Source of the DNA: Bolinopsis microptera
Taxonomy: Eukaryota > Ctenophora > Tentaculata > Lobata > Bolinopsidae
Assembly (NCBI RefSeq): GCF_026151205.1
Contig: NC_087081.1
Location: 10,479,113-10,543,112 of the forward strand
DNA: 64,000 nucleotides
Direction: 5' to 3'
Shown in pieces: positions 44,283-54,361 of this stretch. Position 1 is the first letter of the stretch, and each line of letters opens with the position of its first letter. The translations under genes and the position numbers were made by a program. The notes beneath the pieces were generated by a model, which saw only the letters and a program-made list of their open reading frames with translations, was not told the origin of the DNA and ran no database searches.

Positions 44283-45394
44283 GTGAGAAATCTGACGCCC
44301 TGAAAATACAGTTTGGAGTCCCCCAGGGTTCGATTCTCGGACCTCTCTTATTTCTCCTATATATGAATGATATCGCCAACTGCTCCAGTCTGGGATCATT
44401 TGTCACCTTCGCTGATGACACCAATATATTTGTGACTGGGAAATCTAAAAAGGAGGCACATATGCGTGGTAATTCTCTTTTAGCTAGTTTATCTTCCTAC
44501 ATGCGAGCAAACAAACTCCATGTCAACATGTCTAAATGCTGTTTCATTCACTTTAAACCAGCATCGTCCTCCCAGACTGACAATAATTCTGAATATACCC
44601 TAACCATTGATAACTTTCCAATAAAACAAGTTGCATCTGCTAAGTTTCTGGGAGTCGTCATCGACGAAAAGCTGACCTGGGAAGAACACATAAAATCACT
44701 TAGGCGTTCTCTCAGCCATGCAACATCAACTCTCTGCCGCCTATGCTGCTCCCTCCCAGATTTCTTACACCGCCAGTTGTATTACACTCTATTTGAATCA
44801 CACCTCTCCTATTGTATCACGGTTTGGGGTGGGGCAGCCAACACTCGTATAAGTTCTGTATTCAAAGCGCAAAAATATTGTCTCAGGGTACTGTTTGGCG
44901 ACAGGGAGGCATACCTAGATAAATTTAAGACCTGTGCTCGTGCTCGACCGTTTAAAAACCAAAATCTGAACAATCATTTTTTCTTGAAAGAGCACACCAA
45001 ACCTTTGTTCAAGGAACACGGAATACTTGCCGTCCAAAACCTGTACAGTTACCATTGTTTCCTTGAGCTCTATAAAATCATGAAATTCCGTGCTCCGATT
45101 TCCCTCTATGAAAATTTCACCTGCTTAAGTAGGAAACCCACCCTTATACTAAGCCAAGCAGACCCCCCTGACAACTTCAATAGCTGAACGACTCGTATTT
45201 GGAACGTAATTGTGCCTAAGCTTGGTATACGTGACTACTGTCTGAGTGTGGCCTGCCTGAAGTCTAGGATGAAGCAATCACTGCTCTTCAACCAGCATAA
45301 CCATGCTGATCTTGATTGGACAAACAAAGATTTCGAATGCTCTAATTTAAATTTTGACACCAAGTCTACCCTAGGGTCCACACATCCAAAATGA
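44283..45394 (+). pseudogene. 5'-truncated LINE, RT C-terminal half with one stop
   Basis: Enters the RT at [20 protein letters not shown], passes the catalytic FADDTNIF and the thumb motifs (KFLGVVIDEKLTWEEHI, LFESHLSYCITVWGG) and reaches a TGA at 45185. Beyond it, the same frame goes on (TRIWNVIVPKLGIRDY...) to 45394, so a single nonsense change broke the tail. The region FGDREAYLDKFKTCAR matches the equivalent part of the LINE at 51824-54190 (FGNREAYLEKFRTCAR), so both belong to one family. Everything upstream of RT box 4 is missing, as is typical of incomplete reverse transcription. Confidence 0.9.
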
Positions 45395-45555
45395 TTATCT
45401 TGAAATTGAAAATTAGCTGGGTGGCATTTTCCTTTGCCTCACTAACGTGTGTGAGCGCAGTGTAGTGAGAAAGTGTTTTTAACTTAGGATTATGATTTAT
45501 GATTTTTGAACTATTACATTGATAAGATTTATTTTTGATAGGTACTTAATAAAGT

Positions 45556-45648
45556 TTAACGGGTGATACTCGTAAAATATCTGTTCCATATATTGGACCG
45601 TCCACGAGTCCAACTCGGCGCGCGTCCTGGTAGGTTGTAAACCAACAA
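45556..45648. repeat. Short dispersed repeat, copy 1 (93 bp)
   Basis: On the minus strand it runs from ttgttggtttacaacctacc through aggacgcgcgcc to tatcacccgttaa. It is the longest of three copies; a 16-17 bp middle block (around gactcgtggacggtc) is absent from copy 2. Confidence 0.85.
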
Positions 45649-46017
45649 AATAAAGTTGATGAATTCCCCTCCCTATTAAAATTTTAAAAATATTTAGTGA
45701 AAATTGATAAACGAAGATCTAGATATTGATACATATTATAATCAACATTGCTTATCCTCTGCCTTGTTAACAAAGAGCAAATTTTCTTAATGCCTTCTCC
45801 CTGTCCTAAAACCAAAACTTCATCCTATTAAAGTAAAGGCCTGTTGTTACCACAAGCTATTATACAGTCCCTCTCAAAAACATGCCTCAACCTCCATCAA
45901 AAACAATTTTAGTTTTCAGTCCTTCTAGTTTCCAAAAATGTACCGAGCTAGTGTTCTGGTGTGCACAAAAGCCCCTAAGCCCGTGCATTCCTTGCCCCGC
46001 TAGCTGCCAGTCCTTGA

Positions 46018-46097
46018 TTAACGGGTGATACTCGTAAAATATCTGTTCCATATATTGTCCAACTCGGCGCGCGTCCTGGTAGGTTGTAAACCTACAA
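46018..46097. repeat. Short dispersed repeat, copy 2 (80 bp)
   Basis: Same ends as copy 1, without the middle block. The minus-strand reading FTTYQDARRVG is shared with copy 1. Confidence 0.85.
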
Positions 46098-46258
46098 GTA
46101 ATTGTAAGATAACAAACCTCCAACCTCGCGCGCGCGGCGCTTACATCTGCACCTGAGAATCTTTCAGCAATATGTGGCTGTCTGCGCGGCGGGCTGTGTA
46201 TTGTGTATATAGCTGAATTTAAATTTAAATTTATTAGGAAAGAAAAATTTAGGAAAGA

Positions 46259-47964
46259 AAAATTTTTATTTACCACAAAACAATCAATACATAATGTTAT
46301 ATTCATAAATAAATTCAAATTTCAATTTCAAACACATATACAGTACGCCGCGCACACAGCCACAATTTAAAATTGTTCAGAAATTCGTAGGTCAGCTGTA
46401 GGCGCCGCGCACATGATCTATTTAATTGTTATCTTATAATACATGTCAATACATATTTTACAATTACATGTCACATTTCTTAATTTCTAGAGCCAAAATT
46501 TCAGAAGCAAAATAATTTAAAAGATATTTCTGTCGTTCACGCAGTACAGGCCGTGAACACTGCGACCTAATTAATATAATAATGGAGAGATTCCAAAAAA
46601 CCGCGCGCTCGTTATTTGTGATTAAATTGAGTGCGCGCCACTGTCAACCGCAGTACCGCTCAAGCATGAAGTACTAAGCGGTACGCAGTTTTGCGTGAGG
46701 CGTAGACATTAGTAGCACACGTTTCATTCAACTAATCCATTATGTGACATGTAATTATATTAAAGCAAAAAGAATATTAATTTTAGTAATAATTGACGTA
46801 AACATATGTGTTTAAATAACATCTATAATCTAGCGAGTTACTAATACCATTTGTTTGTATTATTGATTATATATGTTTACACTAGCCTATATTATGATGG
46901 AGATATACATTGCATTATATAATTGCTCCAATATTCAACACTGCTAAACAACAAATACCTACTCGCCCATCGATGAAGCAGTCGCCAAAACAAAGCTCAA
47001 AGTTAATATTAAAGTTAATATATCCTCGTACTTCGTTTTGGAAACTGTAGAATTCCAATAAATAATTAGTGTTTCAATTGTGTATTCGATGGGCAAGCAC
47101 TCGGCACTCGAGGCCGAGACAAACGGCACCAGCTCCGCCCTGCAACCATGAAGTAATGTAAGCAGTAAGGCGGGGCGGTGGTGTGCGCCGTTTATACGGC
47201 CCACAGCACGAGACATTTTGAGCTCCAAGACTTAAGACTATAAAAGTCCCGAATTAAACATAGCGACTTACCATCGTCAGCCGTCAAAAATTTAGAATTT
47301 GTATGTTATAAACTCTACACCTGCTATCAGTATAACATGTAATTTAGTTTGTTATTGGCTAAATTTTCAACTCGATTAAGCGATGCAGACGGATGAACTA
47401 GTGACTAGGCTTCTCCTCCGTCAAAAACACAATGAGAGGGGGTTGTGGAAGGACACGAACGCTATTCGTTAACTCGTACCCCGGGTACCCCCTAGAACCG
47501 TGTCCCATCAGAGAGAGCCCATCACCCGTCAGATCGAAAACAGTGTTTTAGTTTTGATATATGCTGTACCAATTACAATAAATGGTAAGTCAAGGCTGAC
47601 GTTGGTAGCAAAATATAAAGTGACACGTCACAACAAAATAACCACTACACACTACACACTATATATACGCTATAACTATTGTACACAGTACACAGTATAA
47701 CTTAAATATAAAATATAAACAAGTTACAAGAGACAAAAGAGTTTACAGAAGAGTTTTACATCGGCTCAGCACCGCCAGGACATTGGCTATACACGTGGGT
47801 CAATTAGTTTGATTTGGTATGGCTCGACCGGGAAAGTGGTCGAAATTAGTGCTCTTAATGAGTCATCACTGTCGTCTGAATATTAGAGCGGGAACTTCCC
47901 AAGTTTCGGCCGACAACAATAATATTAAATATGTATTGATTGTTTTGTGGTAAATAAAAATTTT
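46259..47964. repeat. 35-bp inverted pair bounding 1.7 kb
   Basis: 46259-46293 is the exact complement of 47930-47964 (core tgattgttttgtggtaaat). The 1.64 kb between has no transposase frame. Could be the termini of a non-autonomous DNA element or two opposed copies of another repeat. Confidence 0.6.
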
Positions 47965-48644
47965 GTTTTACTAAAAAAAATTTGTTTTGCTCAATCCTTC
48001 CCAGCTCGGCGAGGCCCAGTAGTGCAACTCGCCGATTTACGGTTTCGAGAAGAAATATTTGATGCGCGGCGCGGCCCAGTAGTGCATTGCGCAACAATGT
48101 ACAATGTTTTTACCCAAAACACAGCACATTCCCAAAATTGCGCGCATTGCAACATATTCTTTCAAACTTCATACATCTAAATTAATTTTTGTAATACAAT
48201 ATGTACGTAATTGGAATACACCAGAGTAAAATAAGTGTCTTGATAAAAAATAACACCCTGCGCGCAGCGTGTTGACCTCTATTCATCGTATTTTACAAAT
48301 ATTTAGAGCTCGGCAATCTATTCCATTTAAATTTTAAAGTTTTAATATTTTTATATTAAATTCTTTTTCAATTCAGTTGTAAATCAATTAAGTTTGCTTT
48401 CCGTGAAATTTGATATATAGTTTTGTAAAATAGTTTTGAAGAGTATCAGCGAATTGAAAAGAAATGTAGTTAAAACTGATACAAAAAACAACACCATCCG
48501 GACCAGAACTTTTAAAAATGTTAAGCTTTAAAAGTTGATTTTTTGTATTATAACTGCTGACTCTCATATCATCAATATCATCAATAATTTCATTGTCAGG
48601 TTGGAGGACTTCGCCGCTTCGACGCGCCGCGCAAACTAGCATTC

Positions 48645-48724
48645 TTGCTTCGCATTGTCGATCGTTGCTTCGCATTGTCGATCGTTGCTTCTCATCGTCG
48701 ATCGTTGCTTCGTATCGTCGATCA
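48645..48724. repeat. 20-bp minisatellite, 4 copies
   Basis: Unit ttgcttcgcattgtcgatcg in perfect phase, with small changes in units 3 and 4. It lies in the linker of the LINE fragment. Confidence 0.93.
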
Positions 48725-48828
48725 TTGCTCTGCTTTTATTCGCAGAGCAACGATCTCGACGGATTGACATCGTCAATCAAATTGTCAGGGCATAAAATTT
48801 CAGTTTTAGGGAGAGGGCCAGGTGGTTC

Positions 48829-48895
48829 TTAACGGGTGATACTCGTAAAATATTTGTTCCATCGGCGCGCGTCCTGGTAGGCTGTAAACATACAA
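48829..48895. repeat. Short dispersed repeat, copy 3 (67 bp), inserted in a LINE fragment
   Basis: The LINE reading ...VREL-P / P-GPLPK... is interrupted exactly here. Removing the insert with one copy of acc (minus strand ctacc...gaacc) restores the frame, so this copy truly inserted, with a possible 3 bp duplication. Confidence 0.75.
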
Positions 48896-49283
48896 GGTAG
48901 TTCACGCACAAAAACAGAGCTAAAGGCACTTGCAAGTACCTCAGCTGACTCAGTCGAAATATCTGTGCGTGAACTATTTCCTCTATCCAAATAGAAACCA
49001 CACTAGATTTAACTTGACGTTTATTCGTAAATAGGAGTAAAAAGATTTACAATTCTGTTTCAGATTAGACGTAGCCACTTGCATCACTTGATTTGAGTGA
49101 ATGTATGTCATATATTATTTGAAAATCTTTCCAGCTTACTTAAATGATTGGACCACTATTTATTTTGTTTGAAAATTCAATTAATTATTATAATTATATA
49201 TATTAATCGAGCGTTACATTTCAGCCATGCAAAAGTTTTAATACTTTCAACACTACTATATAACAAATAATTTGAGATACGAC

Positions 49284-50276
49284 ATGAGCGCAGACAAGTG
49301 TCACGGATGTGGAGTTGAGGAGAGTGAGACGATGAGAGGAAAGGGAGTAGATGTGTGGATAGGCTGTTCATCATGTGAAATGTGGTGGCACGTGAGTTGC
49401 GCTGGGATGCAAGGACTAACAACAAAGACAGTCAAGGAACTGACCCAGTGGAATTGTCACTTTTGTTTCGAGGTGCCAGTGAGACTGAAGGAGACTCAAG
49501 TGTCTATGGAAGTTGGTCAAACAGTTGCACGAGAGATCCAGATGGGTCTAGCTTCTGTGACAGAGGCAGTGAGTAGTTGTGTCCAGAAGTCATTGCAGGA
49601 CTCCCTTGTTGGTACGCTGGTTGGTGCAGCTAATGCAGAGATTACGAGGAGTTGGGCTAGAATAGCCAGTGGAGATCAAACCAAGTTGATAACTGAGGTA
49701 GTCCAGGTAGCATCAGGCCCTGCTTTGTCAACAATCACTCAACAGATTGATGCAAACATGCAGCAACGTTTGAAGAGAGTCAAACACATAGTTGTGTCTA
49801 ATCTGCCGGATTCAGGAAAGGAAACAGAGAGCCAGGCTGAGCTGAAGGACATCATTTGTCAGCATGCAACTGACCTTACAACAAGTGATATTCAGTCGGC
49901 TAAAAGAGTTGGAGATTTTTCACGTATTAATCGTAACAAGTTCAGAGGCAGGATGGTTATAGCTGTTCTAAAGAGTGAAGAGAGAGCAAGCTATATGCAC
50001 AATAATGGACGTGGCTTTGTATACAGAGGTAGCAAGCAAGGAGATGACGTGTGGATAAACCCTGACATGATCAAAGCAGACAGAGATGTTCAATGGAATA
50101 CTCGAGAGAAGAGAAAGGCCGAGGCCGATCTCAAGAAGAAGGGAAAGCCAGTAGCTGCACCTAAACCAGTGATAAAGAATGAACTCAAAACTGATGTGGC
50201 TCCTGTAACAAATGAAGAGCATGTGGATAATAAAGAAGATGTTGTCCAGAATGCTGTGAAGTCAAAAAACGAGTAG
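49284..50276 (+). CDS. LINE ORF1 with PHD-type zinc finger, 330 aa
   Basis: First ATG at 49284. Residues about 6-55 form a Cys4-His-Cys3 finger (CHGC...CSSCEMWWHVSC...NCHFC) with the Trp pair before the His typical of PHD fingers. A middle helical stretch may oligomerise. Residues about 170-270 (KRVKHIVVSNLPDSGKETES, TSDIQSAKRVG, RMVIAVLKSEERASYM) look like an RRM-type nucleic-acid-binding fold. The C-terminus is lysine/glutamate-rich. Such ORF1 proteins bind the element's RNA. ORF2 starts within about 10-35 nt of its stop in a different frame, so termination-reinitiation is plausible. Confidence 0.85.
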   Translation: MSADKCHGCGVEESETMRGKGVDVWIGCSSCEMWWHVSCAGMQGLTTKTVKELTQWNCHFCFEVPVRLKETQVSMEVGQTVAREIQMGLASVTEAVSSCVQKSLQDSLVGTLVGAANAEITRSWARIASGDQTKLITEVVQVASGPALSTITQQIDANMQQRLKRVKHIVVSNLPDSGKETESQAELKDIICQHATDLTTSDIQSAKRVGDFSRINRNKFRGRMVIAVLKSEERASYMHNNGRGFVYRGSKQGDDVWINPDMIKADRDVQWNTREKRKAEADLKKKGKPVAAPKPVIKNELKTDVAPVTNEEHVDNKEDVVQNAVKSKNE

Positions 50277-50284
50277 CGAGTTGC

Positions 50285-50657
50285 GTGAAGGAATCACAGG
50301 GTATCAAGATGCTGTACACTAATGCTAATTCCCTGTACAATAAGATGACGGAACTCATGGTTTTGTCAGAGACTCACGATGTTCAGATCATTTGTGTGAC
50401 AGAGTCCTGGCTAAATTCAGATATTGTTGACGCTGAAGTGTCTATTCCTAATTTCAACCTCTTTCGTGCAGACAGACCTAATGATACACGTTTTGGGGGA
50501 TCTGCTATCTTTGTCCACAAAGCATTGAGGGTAGAACGATTGGATTGGTTTACTGGTCTTGAATCACTTGCGGTAAATATTGTAATCGACTCTGTTAGGT
50601 TCAATGTTGTTTGTCTGTATCGGTCTACTTCACTTGTTGATAGAGAAACAAATTTTT
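50285..50657 (+). pseudogene. LINE ORF2, endonuclease N-terminal part
   Basis: MLYTNANSLYNKMTELMVL, IICVTESWL and GGSAIFVHK are the first three AP-endonuclease motifs; the ATG is at about 50311. The frame stops at TAG (50657) inside foreign sequence after VCLYRSTSLVDRETNF, about halfway through the domain. The rest of the protein is at 54362-56998. Near the break agagaaacaaattt is directly repeated (50642, 50658). Confidence 0.85.
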
Positions 50658-53600
50658 AGAGAAACAAATTTGAATTTTGATCTTTATTACAGATTAAACA
50701 TATCATATATAACCATAAAAGCCGCGCGTCGGCTGATTGCTTCAACTTGGATTGGTAGTAATTTCAGTTTACAGAAGCTGAAGGACGGCAGCTCAAAAGC
50801 CCCAGTGAACCATCGGAAAGATCAAGGACTCGAGTGCCAATAGTGGCTTTTTCGAACCCATTTTCGCCGATTTGCTGTGGCCCAGATGAGCCGCGCCCTG
50901 CTGCTTAACGGCACATGGTGGTTTTTGTTTAAATACTTATTTAAATTTAAGCGATAATTCATTTGGTGGTTTACAGTTTTTGAATCATGTTCATCATTTA
51001 TTTTTCGTTCAATTATCACGTTTTTACAATTCAGTCATACCATGCATAGTCAACATTGTTGAGGCAACCAGCTTCCGCAGTTCAATAATTGGAGACCGAA
51101 AAATATAAATTGATCGAAATTTACAATTCATCGTTATCAAATATAGTCAATAATATTCTTGATTCCATTTAGTACATAATAAGTTGGTTTTATTCTCTTG
51201 CAACACTACTGCACAACAAAAACTGCGCCTGTCCACCAGCAACAGCGCAGTCATAGGTGTGCAGCCAAAGCTAGGCCACACACCCATGGCCGCGCCGGTT
51301 AAACAACTCTATCATCTATATTCAATCGTTATATTAGGAAATTTTAGTTAATTCTTTGATCACTCTTCAGTGCCGGTGGGCAGGCGCCCCGCATAGTTGG
51401 CTTTCCAAATTTACAGTCTCAAGAAAGCCGATACGGTAATCGAGTCCCGGAGCAGAACACACATTTAGAAAATTGAAAAATTAAAATTAAAATTAAAATA
51501 ACAAATTAGAAATTAAAAATTAAAAATTACATGACTACGAGAGTCCAGACAGGCGACAAACACACAAACCGGACGAAGAGAGGACCCACTGCTGAATTCG
51601 ACATATAATGAATTGTTGAAAACATAATGATTCCTACACTAATATGATCTTGTGGCATGCCCTGCATGTACTGTGCGAGTACATTGTAAATAATATCTGA
51701 TAAGATGGGCCAAAAATAGCGGCACAGCGCGCAAAATGCGCGGCGTGACCGCCGAAATTTTATACTTTAGACATTAACATTTCAATCGGCTTTAGCGCTC
51801 AGCATATCTTCATTGAGTAGACATTAGAATTTCAGTTCGTTGGAATCGAAGTTCAGTTCACACCAATCTATTTCGTCGTACCTGGACTGCATGCCGAGTA
51901 ACTCCTTTTTTATTGTGGATTTCACAAGGTTCGTTGATGTAGAGAAGTTGATATTGCTAGCAGTGTTTCTACAATCGTTCCACATTTTTGTCGATTGATA
52001 TATGAAGGAGGTGGATGGGGTTGGAGTGATGAATCGATCAGCACGTCTTGATGATCTGTTAAATAGATTTAGGAGTGGGACTGGGGATTCTAATTTATTG
52101 ATTTTGAACATTTCCAATAAACATGTGTGTTTGAACAAACTGTGTATGGTTAGTAAACCATTTTTCTTAAATAGCGGTTTTGTGTGCTGTTTTTCATAGA
52201 AGTCGCTTCCTAATTTTTGCTTGTCTTTACTTCGTGTTCTAGCACAAGTTCTAAACTTTTCTAAGTACGCCTCTCGGTTACCAAATAGTATTCTAACACA
52301 TTTCTTCTGAGTGATAAATATTGGTTCAAGCCTGTTGTTACTAAGGCCACCCCATACTGATATCCCAAATCGCAAGTGTGATTCAAATAGTGTGTAGTAC
52401 AGTTCTTTGTAGAGTTTTTCTGGAATAATGTGCCGTATTCTACAAATTTTCCCACTTTCACATTTCAGCTTTGTGTTGAGCGACCGTATATGAGCATCCC
52501 ATTTAAGCTGATCATCAATAATAACACCAAGAAACTTCACCTTTTTGACTTGCTTTATTACTACATTGTTTAGAGTAAGTACGTGTTCTTCTTCATTATG
52601 TTCTACCTTGCTTTTTCTATTCGTTGGTTTAAAGTGAATGTAACAGCATTTCTTAATGTTAATATGCAGGAGATTACATTTCATATACAGTTGTACCAGT
52701 TTGAGAATTTGGTTTGCTCGTTCATATAACTTTATCTTACATTCATCCGCGACAAATATATTTGTATCGTCAGCAAATAGAATGAACTTGCCTAGTTCAG
52801 TTGCCCTATATAGGTCGTTGATATAAATAATAAATAGTAACGGACCAAGACAAGATCCCTGGGGTACTCCAAAGAGAACTGGAAGCTTGTCAGACTCTTC
52901 TCCTAGGACCGAGACGTATTGATATCTATTAGAGAGATAACTAGCAATGAGTTTGTTGGCATTGCCTCGAATTCCGTAATTATCTAGCTTACTCAGTAAT
53001 TTGTCAGCTGAGATGGTATCGAATGCTTTGCTTAGATCAATGAATATTCCGAGCACGTGCTGCTTTTTATTAAGGCATGATTCTATATAATTCACTGAGA
53101 AATTCAGGGCATGACTAGTAGAGTGATTTTTACGGAATCCATACTGATTTTCATAGATCATATTTTGTGACTGGAAAAAGCTGTATAGCCTACTATATAT
53201 AATTTTCTCGAATAACTTACCAAATACGGCTAAGGTAGAGACTGGTCTATAGTTTTCAAGTAATTCTTCATTTTCTTTCTTGTATATGGGACTGATCCTG
53301 CCAATCTTTAAATCGTCCGGGAATATTCCCTCCTTCAAACATTCATTGTATAGTACAGATAATAGGGGGGCGATAATTCTGGATGACGCTTTTACAACAT
53401 GTATTGGGATATCAGACGATTTGCCATTTTTCAATTCTGATATTATTTTACATACTTCATCGATTGTACAATCATGCATGTAAATACTGGTCGTGTTGGA
53501 TTTTGGTAGGTAGTCATAGATACTGGGGATGCCATTAATTAATAGTTCGCCGATTTCATTGTATGCCTCGTTAAGATTAGAAGCTAGGGAGACAAAGTAC

Positions 53601-54355
53601 TTATTAAACTCATTAGCTATTACCCTACGATTAGTAATTTTTTCATTATTGATAGTAAATAGAGGTTTGGTTTGTCGTTTTCGTTTACCCCGTATTTGGT
53701 TAATTAATTCCCACGTCTTTTTACTGTTTCCGTGCAACTCTGCAAATTTTCCACCATAGAACTTAGATTGAGCATTGCGGCGATCTTTTTTGACCTTCCG
53801 CCTGCAGTCACTGTATTTTTTATACTTGTCACGTTTTGAGCAACATATTGGGCATTGGCATGTCCCCCCTTTATTTTCAATTTCCCCAAATTTACATTTA
53901 ACTTTTCTGACCTTTACCCATTTATCGTAAAGTTCGTGCTGATATGAAATTTTGCCCACAAGGTCTGGTGTAATCCATGGGTTGTTCAGTGCTGTTCTTT
54001 TAGAGCATTTAGGGGTTTCTAACTTACAAGTTCTATCTATACAGTCCTTAAATATGTCGTGAAATGTTGTAAAATTGTCGATAACATTATTATTGAGATC
54101 ATGTTCCAGAGTCTGTAAAAAAGCTTTTACATTCGGTTTGTTGTAATCATAATACTGTTTGTATTTCAGGTCAATTCTGCTAGAGTCCAAGTTTCTATCA
54201 AAGATTTGGAAGATGGGTGAGTGGTGTGATATACGGTCAGTCAGTATTCCAGAAGCTACTATACTCTCTACGTCGTTAGTTATTATGTTATCAATACAGG
54301 ATGCTTTGCAGCCTGGTTTCTCATGTGTTGCTAACGAAATTAGGGGGAAAAAAAT
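50657..54355 (-). mobile_element. Nested LINE in opposite orientation, 5'-truncated
   Basis: Fills the gap in the host LINE's ORF2. On the minus strand it begins within an endonuclease domain (about 54345), contains the full RT frame, and has a long 3' region of about 1.16 kb (51823 to 50660) with GCGC-rich words. I cannot fix the target duplication: the left junction has agagaaacaaattt twice, the right has aaattaggg twice, and neither pair matches across. Confidence 0.8.
51824..54345 (-). CDS. Nested LINE ORF2: endonuclease end plus reverse transcriptase
   Basis: Open from the truncated edge at about 54345 to the stop at 51824. It reads CIDNIITND and SDRISHHSPIFQI-like endonuclease C-terminal motifs first (ILTDRISHHSPIFQIF). 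A Cys cluster follows, CQCPICCSKRDKYKKY, near codon 115. Then comes the RT: ENYRPVSTLAVFGKLFEKII, ENQYGFRKNHST, FIDLSKAFDTI, FGVPQGSCLGPLLF and catalytic FADDTNIFV. The thumb and C-terminal FGNREAYLEKFRTCAR region matches the 44 kb fragment. No internal stop, so the insertion into the host LINE is recent. It has lost its start codon and cannot move by itself. Confidence 0.9.
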
Positions 54356-54361
54356 TAGGGA

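Larger units (their letters stand above)
45649..48387. other. AT-rich region with GCGC-word islands, no gene recognised
   Basis: Contains repeat copy 2 (46018-46097), a 35 bp inverted pair (46259-46293 with 47930-47964), and many short words such as cgcgcgcggcgc in otherwise AT-rich sequence. An open minus-strand frame (45887-46318, 143 codons) crosses repeat copy 2 but has no recognisable domain. The phrase ggcccagtagtgca occurs twice at 48014 and 48075. Confidence 0.45.
48388..48990 (-). pseudogene. LINE fragment: linker before the RT domain
   Basis: On the minus strand, STESAEVLASAFSSVFVRELP is followed, after an inserted repeat copy, by PGPLPKTEILCPDNLID, then LNIFKSSGPDGV at about 48515. 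This is the segment between endonuclease and RT of CR1-like LINEs; compare ETAEVLADFFQSVF and SKAMGPDGVH at 55235-55435. A 20 bp tandem array and the short dispersed repeat interrupt it, so it is non-functional. Orientation is opposite to the large LINE to the right. Confidence 0.75.

Noticed and set aside
48897-48975. 13-bp inverted pair tagttcacgcaca / tgtgcgtgaacta as a regulatory hairpin
   Set aside because: Both arms lie in the coding linker of a LINE fragment (NSSRTD and VREL), so the pairing is probably chance.
51824-54190. The minus-strand RT as part of the surrounding plus-strand LINE
   Set aside because: Opposite orientation, and the two halves of the plus-strand endonuclease join across it, so it is a separate nested element.
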